A DNA stretch of 64,000 bases. Source: CAYQQQ01 sp964420125 (GTDB lineage Bacteria; Actinomycetota; Acidimicrobiia; Acidimicrobiales; Microtrichaceae). The stretch lies in the NCBI GenBank assembly GCA_964420125.1, contig CAYQQQ010000011.1, forward strand, positions 1 through 64,000. Direction: 5' to 3'. Positions 60,267 to 64,000 of the stretch are shown here, one piece after another. The notes beneath the pieces were generated by a model. The model did no database searches. It had not been told where the DNA came from and saw only the letters and a program-made list of their open reading frames with translations. Position numbers and translations under genes: made by a program. The first letter of the stretch is position 1. Every line of letters begins with the position of its first letter.

Positions 60267-60364
60267 CGGCTCAGTGTCGCGGACCAGAGGGGCGTCGGCG
60301 ATCGGTACCCGGGTTCGCTGCGGGAGTCGGTCGACGCGGGTGAAGTAGCCGATCGGCGGCGGTC

Positions 60365-61258
60365 TCAGCCGGTGCGACGGGAGGTGCCGAACATCTCGTC
60401 CAAGGTGACCGGCGTGAGGGCCCGTTCGGCCATGAGCGCTTGGATCTCGTCGAACAGGTCGATGACGGTCGGGTGGTTGGCGTGACCGAGCATGACCGTG
60501 CCCGGCTGCATCCACTTGCGGGCTTCGCCCATGAGCACGTCGGGCGGCAGCGAGCGGGCGTCGCCGAAGCTGCCGTTCCACATCAGCACGTTGGTGTAGC
60601 CGATGCCCCCGGCCACCCCGTCCACCCGGCCGTTGTGGTAGCCGTAGGGGGGGCGGTACCACGGCCGGGTCGTGATGCCGAACACCCTGCGGACCCACTC
60701 GTCGTTGCGCTCCAACTCCTCGGCGATCTTGGCGTCGGAGAGCTGCTTGAGGTTCGGGTGGTTGAAGGTGTGGTTGGCGATCTGCACCTGACCGGCCTCG
60801 ATCAGCGGTCGGAGGACGGGTGCGTGGGGATCCCACAGGTGATCGAAGCTGCCGTTGGGTGAGAAGGTGATGTGGACCCCGGAGGTGTGCGCGAAGTTCA
60901 CGTAGGCGTCCACGCACTCCTGGCAGGTGCCGTCGTCGATGGTCAGGGCGATCTGGTTCACCGCCGTGGGCGCCTTGGTGATCGTGGACGCCGGGCCCGG
61001 TCGGGCCGGCGGGATCTGGTCGAGGTCCACCACCTTGGGGATCGTGGTGGTGGTCGTGGACGTCGTGGTCGACGTCGTGGGCTCCGCCGTGGCGCCGTCG
61101 ACGGTCGCCGGCCCGCCCCCGGCGTCCTCGGATCCGCTGCAGCCGGCCCCCAGGTAGACGGCGAGCCCGAACCCGAGCGTCTCCAGGAAGCGCCGACGCC
61201 CGAGGCGGGAGTACCGGGCACACGTTGTGCAGTCGTCGTGGTGGTCGTGGCGGCTCAC
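60365..61258 (-). CDS. Tat-exported polysaccharide deacetylase
   Basis: A 297-residue lipoprotein. Tat-type signal RRRFLETLGFGLAVYLGAGC with Cys40 as lipid site, preceded by an N-terminal HDHHDDCTTC that could bind metal. A Thr-rich linker (about 60-72) leads to the NodB domain: TIDDGTCQE (Asp108, Asp109), metal-binding NHTFNHP, and RPPYGYHNGR. It removes acetyl groups from cell-wall or extracellular glycans. GTG 61258 is used because the signal peptide follows directly; GTG 61288 is possible. Confidence 0.88.
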   Translation of the reverse strand: MSRHDHHDDCTTCARYSRLGRRRFLETLGFGLAVYLGAGCSGSEDAGGGPATVDGATAEPTTSTTTSTTTTTIPKVVDLDQIPPARPGPASTITKAPTAVNQIALTIDDGTCQECVDAYVNFAHTSGVHITFSPNGSFDHLWDPHAPVLRPLIEAGQVQIANHTFNHPNLKQLSDAKIAEELERNDEWVRRVFGITTRPWYRPPYGYHNGRVDGVAGGIGYTNVLMWNGSFGDARSLPPDVLMGEARKWMQPGTVMLGHANHPTVIDLFDEIQALMAERALTPVTLDEMFGTSRRTG

Positions 61259-61384
61259 GGAGGCCGAGCCTAACGGGGGTTCGCTCACGCAGAGGCGGTG
61301 CCTCGATCTGAGCTCCGGGTGCGCAGGTAGCCTGCGGATCCGACACCGCCCTCTCGGAGGAGAGCCGCCAGGAATCGAGGACCC

Positions 61385-62926
61385 GTGGGAGCACAGGGGC
61401 ACGAGACCCTCTCAGGGGACGGGGGGCACGGACCGACCCGACCCCGGCTGCACTTCACCCCCGTCTCGGGGTGGATGAACGACCCCAACGGTCTGGTCGT
61501 GCTCGACGGGGAGCACCACCTCTTCTACCAGCACCACCCCGACTCCGACGTGTGGGGGCCGATGCACTGGGGCCATGCCGTCTCCCGCGACCTGATCCGC
61601 TGGGAGCACCTGCCGGTGGCCCTGTGGCCGGACGACCTCGGGTGGATCTACTCGGGCTCGGTGGTGGTCGACGCCGACGGCACGGCTGGCTTCGGCGCCG
61701 GCGCTCTGGTCGCCGTGTTCACCCACGCTGGTGACGGGACCCAAGCGCAGTCGCTGGCCTCTTCGATCGACGGCGGTCGCACCTGGACGCCCTTCGCGGG
61801 GAACCCGGTGCTGGAGCCACCACACGGCGAAGCGGACTTCCGCGATCCCAAGGTGCTGCGCTGGGAGGCCGACGGCGAGGCCTGGTGGGTGATGGTCGTC
61901 GCGGGTGGCTCGCGCCTCCTGCTGTACACCTCCACCGATCTGCGCTGCTGGGAGGTGGCCTCCGACCTCGTGCCGAGGTCGCCCGGCGGCGAAGAGGTCA
62001 CCTGGGAGACCCCGGACCTGTTCCCGCTCCCGGTGGAGGCCGGCGGCGACCGCCGTTGGGTGCTGACGCTGGCGGCGATGTCGGGAGCGCCGGCGGGGGG
62101 TGGAGGAACCTGCTACCTCGTGGGTGACTTCGATGGCCGACGGTTCGTGCCCGAGTCGGCCGAAGCGGTGTGGGCCGATCACGGCCCCGACTTCTACGCC
62201 ATGCAGAGCTGGGACGAGGGATCAGAGCGCGGTCGTGTGGGGATCGCGTGGCTGGGGGACTGGTCCTATGCCCAGGAGGTCCCTTCCAGCGGCTGGCGGG
62301 GTGTGATGTCGATGCCGCGCCGCCTCGGCCTGATCGACACGGGCGCCGGGCTTCGGTTGACCCAGGCTCCGATCGCCGCGCTCGACGACCTGCTCGCGCC
62401 GCTCGTCACCCTGGGGTCGGGCACGGTGATGGGGTGCCGCATCGGCGCGGATCGCGCCGCCGCGCTCGGGGTTCACCACCTCGAGTGCTTCGACCTCCGC
62501 ATCGAGATCGACCTCAGCGACGGCTCGAAGGGGTGCCTCGAGCTGCGTGCCGTGTCGCACGACGACGAGTGGACCTCGATCACCTACGACGCGGCCGAGG
62601 CAACGCTCAGCCTCGATCGAAATCGGTCGGGACCTGCGGACTTCCATCGCACCCACGGTCCCCGGTCGGTCGTCGCGCTGGAACCCGTCGACGACGTGGT
62701 CCGGCTGAGGGTCGTGGGTGACACCTGCTCGATGGAGGTGTTCGGTGCCGCTGGCCCAGGAGAGGGCAGCCTGGTGGTCCTGAGCGCGCTCGTGTTCCCC
62801 TCGCGGGTCGGGTTCGGGATCCACCTCGACGCTCCGGGCGAACCGGTCCACTACCGCTCGCTCGAGCTACGTGGCCGTCCGGTCCACCGGGTCATCGGTG
62901 TCCGTGAGGTGCCGACGGGGCAGTAG
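61385..62926 (+). CDS. glycoside hydrolase family 32 (sucrose/fructan hydrolase)
   Basis: A 513-residue enzyme of the invertase/levanase type. HFTPVSGWMNDPNG with nucleophile Asp33, then FRDPKVL (transition-state stabiliser Asp) and WETPDLFPL, where the Glu is the acid/base (ECP motif, here ETP). A five-blade propeller is followed by a C-terminal beta-sandwich (SDGSKGCLELRAVS..., SMEVFGAAGPGEG). No signal peptide, so probably a cytoplasmic sucrose or sucrose-6-phosphate hydrolase. GTG start. No transporter or regulator is adjacent. Confidence 0.92.
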   Translation: MGAQGHETLSGDGGHGPTRPRLHFTPVSGWMNDPNGLVVLDGEHHLFYQHHPDSDVWGPMHWGHAVSRDLIRWEHLPVALWPDDLGWIYSGSVVVDADGTAGFGAGALVAVFTHAGDGTQAQSLASSIDGGRTWTPFAGNPVLEPPHGEADFRDPKVLRWEADGEAWWVMVVAGGSRLLLYTSTDLRCWEVASDLVPRSPGGEEVTWETPDLFPLPVEAGGDRRWVLTLAAMSGAPAGGGGTCYLVGDFDGRRFVPESAEAVWADHGPDFYAMQSWDEGSERGRVGIAWLGDWSYAQEVPSSGWRGVMSMPRRLGLIDTGAGLRLTQAPIAALDDLLAPLVTLGSGTVMGCRIGADRAAALGVHHLECFDLRIEIDLSDGSKGCLELRAVSHDDEWTSITYDAAEATLSLDRNRSGPADFHRTHGPRSVVALEPVDDVVRLRVVGDTCSMEVFGAAGPGEGSLVVLSALVFPSRVGFGIHLDAPGEPVHYRSLELRGRPVHRVIGVREVPTGQ

Positions 62927-62973
62927 CGTGCCCGGTCGCCGGACCGACGGGCCGGGTGACATGGAGGACGGGC

Positions 62974-63792
62974 ATGAGGAGCTTCACCGATCGTGTGGCG
63001 GTGGTGACCGGTGCCGGCAGCGGCATCGGACGTGCGACGAGCGTCGCCCTGTCACGTCGTGGGTGCCGGCTGGCCCTGGCCGATGTGAGCACCGGCGGCC
63101 TGGAGGAGACGCGGCGCATCATCGAGACGGCCGGGGGTCGGGCGTCGGTGCACGTGGTCGACGTGGCCGACGCGGACCGCATGATGAGGTTCCCTGCGGA
63201 GGTGCTGGACGAGCACGGCGACTGCCACATCCTGGTCAACAACGCGGGGGTGACCTCGGCGGGGATGTTCGAGGAGGAGCAGCTCGACGACCTCGAGTGG
63301 ATCGTGGGCATCAACCTCTGGGGTGTCGTGTACGGCTGCCGTGCCTTCCTGCCCCTCTTGCGCCAGGCCGACGAGGCGCACATCGTGAACCTCTCCAGCA
63401 TGGTGGGCTTCCTCGGTCTGCCCCAGAACGCCATCTACTCGCTCACCAAGGGGGGAGTGCGAGCCTTCACGGAGGCCCTGCGAGGTGAGCTGGTGGGCAG
63501 CGGCATCGGGGTCACGGCGGTGTTCCCCGGGGCGATCCGCACCAACATCATGCACAGCGCCCGCGGAGCGGAGGCCGAGCGCCTGTCGACGATGGCCCGC
63601 TCCCGACTGGCGCCCTACGTGCTGCGCCCACCCGAGGTGGCGGCCGCCAAGATCGTGAAGGCCGTCGAGAGGAACCGGCCCCGCGCCATCGTGGGCCCCG
63701 ACGCCCACGTGCTCGACATCACCGCCCGGGTGGTGCCCGGGCGTTCCGGCCTTCTCGGTCGTGCGGTCAGACAGGCCAGCTCGCGCCGCTGA
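62974..63792 (+). CDS. classical short-chain dehydrogenase/reductase
   Basis: A 272-residue SDR. TGAGSGIG (12-19) binds NAD(P), NNAG follows, and catalytic Ser142, Tyr155 and Lys159 (NLSSMVGFLGLPQNAIYSLTK) are intact. GGAGG five bases before ATG 62974 fixes the start. C-terminal PGRSGLLGRAVRQASSRR is extended and basic. The substrate is unknown. Confidence 0.92.
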   Translation: MRSFTDRVAVVTGAGSGIGRATSVALSRRGCRLALADVSTGGLEETRRIIETAGGRASVHVVDVADADRMMRFPAEVLDEHGDCHILVNNAGVTSAGMFEEEQLDDLEWIVGINLWGVVYGCRAFLPLLRQADEAHIVNLSSMVGFLGLPQNAIYSLTKGGVRAFTEALRGELVGSGIGVTAVFPGAIRTNIMHSARGAEAERLSTMARSRLAPYVLRPPEVAAAKIVKAVERNRPRAIVGPDAHVLDITARVVPGRSGLLGRAVRQASSRR

Positions 63793-64000
63793 TCTCCGGA
63801 TCCGGGAGCGGGCGTCGACCCGCCGGACCGCACGGTCGCTCCGGCGAGGAGCACCGCCGGCTCGTCGCCGTTGCCGATCCGCGGGTGGACCGGGCCGATG
63901 GCGAGCAGGAGCCAGGGGCCGCTGGACCGCAGCGGGTTGTGCCCATGTCCAGGTTGTCGTGGACGGCGGCGATGCGGAGGTCCTTGCCTGTGTCACAGGT
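63793..64000. other. right edge, no supported gene
   Basis: A short minus-strand frame (GKDLRIAAVHDNLDMG...) and a neighbouring frame (SSGPWLLLAIGPVHPRIGNG) each look coherent for a few dozen codons but need a frameshift to join. I cannot call a gene without the sequence beyond the edge. Confidence 0.3.

Noticed and set aside
63793..64000. Partial gene entering from the right edge on the minus strand
   Set aside because: The two coherent-looking stretches are in different frames and one has a stop; no call without more sequence.
1..64000. CRISPR arrays, tRNA/rRNA genes, insertion sequences, attachment sites
   Set aside because: None was found: no regularly spaced short repeats, no cloverleaf with a TTCGAAT-type arm, no transposase or integrase frame and no paired terminal repeats were recognised by eye.

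Overview
This is a high-GC, gene-dense chromosomal window that reads as an actinobacterium. The combined signs point to an uncultured member of the Acidimicrobiia or a relative. They are: a WS/DGAT wax-ester/triacylglycerol synthase; several likely F420 enzymes (a luciferase-like monooxygenase, a Ddn-type nitroreductase, a PPOX-type protein); a DUF35-SCP2 thiolase; Thr-rich secreted linkers of the TTSTTT...PP kind; and many GTG starts with 1-4 nt gene overlaps. The taxonomic call is an inference from gene content. No rRNA or tRNA gene was seen.

Bases 1-12291 look like a defence and accessory island. In order they hold: an edge-truncated coiled-coil gene (1-654, minus); a Type II restriction-modification pair with overlapping stop and start codons (1194-3748); a two-gene minus-strand operon of a HEPN-motif protein and an unrecognised partner, with an operator-like palindrome and an apparently leaderless start (3844-5346); a two-gene plus-strand operon headed by an OST-HTH/LOTUS-like protein behind a nested hairpin that would bury its ribosome binding site (5791-7461); two PIN-type toxin-antitoxin modules facing each other (7644-9098); and a PLD nuclease-SF2 helicase-DUF3427 protein (9148-12291). 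The stretch from about 3.8 to 7.5 kb is visibly less GC-rich than its surroundings, which fits horizontal acquisition.

Bases 12437-21814 are mostly housekeeping or metabolic: cytidine deaminase, a cold-shock protein, a membrane-anchored linalool dehydratase/isomerase-like protein preceded by a coupled 41-residue micro-ORF, a Ddn-type nitroreductase/SDR pair, an SRPBCC protein, a tiny lipoprotein, PPOX and DUF1905 proteins, and a complete three-gene AmmeMemoRadiSam operon.

Bases 21945-36730 carry envelope and secreted proteins. One is a lipoprotein with nine MBG-like repeats. Another is a 2661-residue secreted protein with FG-GAP/VCBS repeats, a CARDB domain, a caspase-like domain and a duplicated C-terminal module. 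Between them lie a DUF1697 protein, an HSL-type esterase and a Tat-exported flavin amine oxidase whose sequence order is circularly permuted.

Bases 36969-46840 hold a CrtC/AttH-like protein, the remnant of an SRPBCC gene, a sulfatase, a three-gene operon (AhpD-like, membrane alpha/beta hydrolase, DUF6544), an epimerase, an LLM-family oxidoreductase, a membrane protein and a Gfo/Idh/MocA oxidoreductase. Bases 46981-53525 form a branched-chain amino acid-type ABC transporter operon in which LivH, LivM and LivG are fused into one polypeptide, coupled to a carotenoid-isomerase-like flavoprotein. Bases 53682-63792 are lipid and carbohydrate metabolism: an NTF2-like protein, a DUF35-thiolase fusion, GlpD, WS/DGAT with a hydrolase under a perfect palindrome, a Tat-exported polysaccharide deacetylase, a GH32 hydrolase and an SDR.
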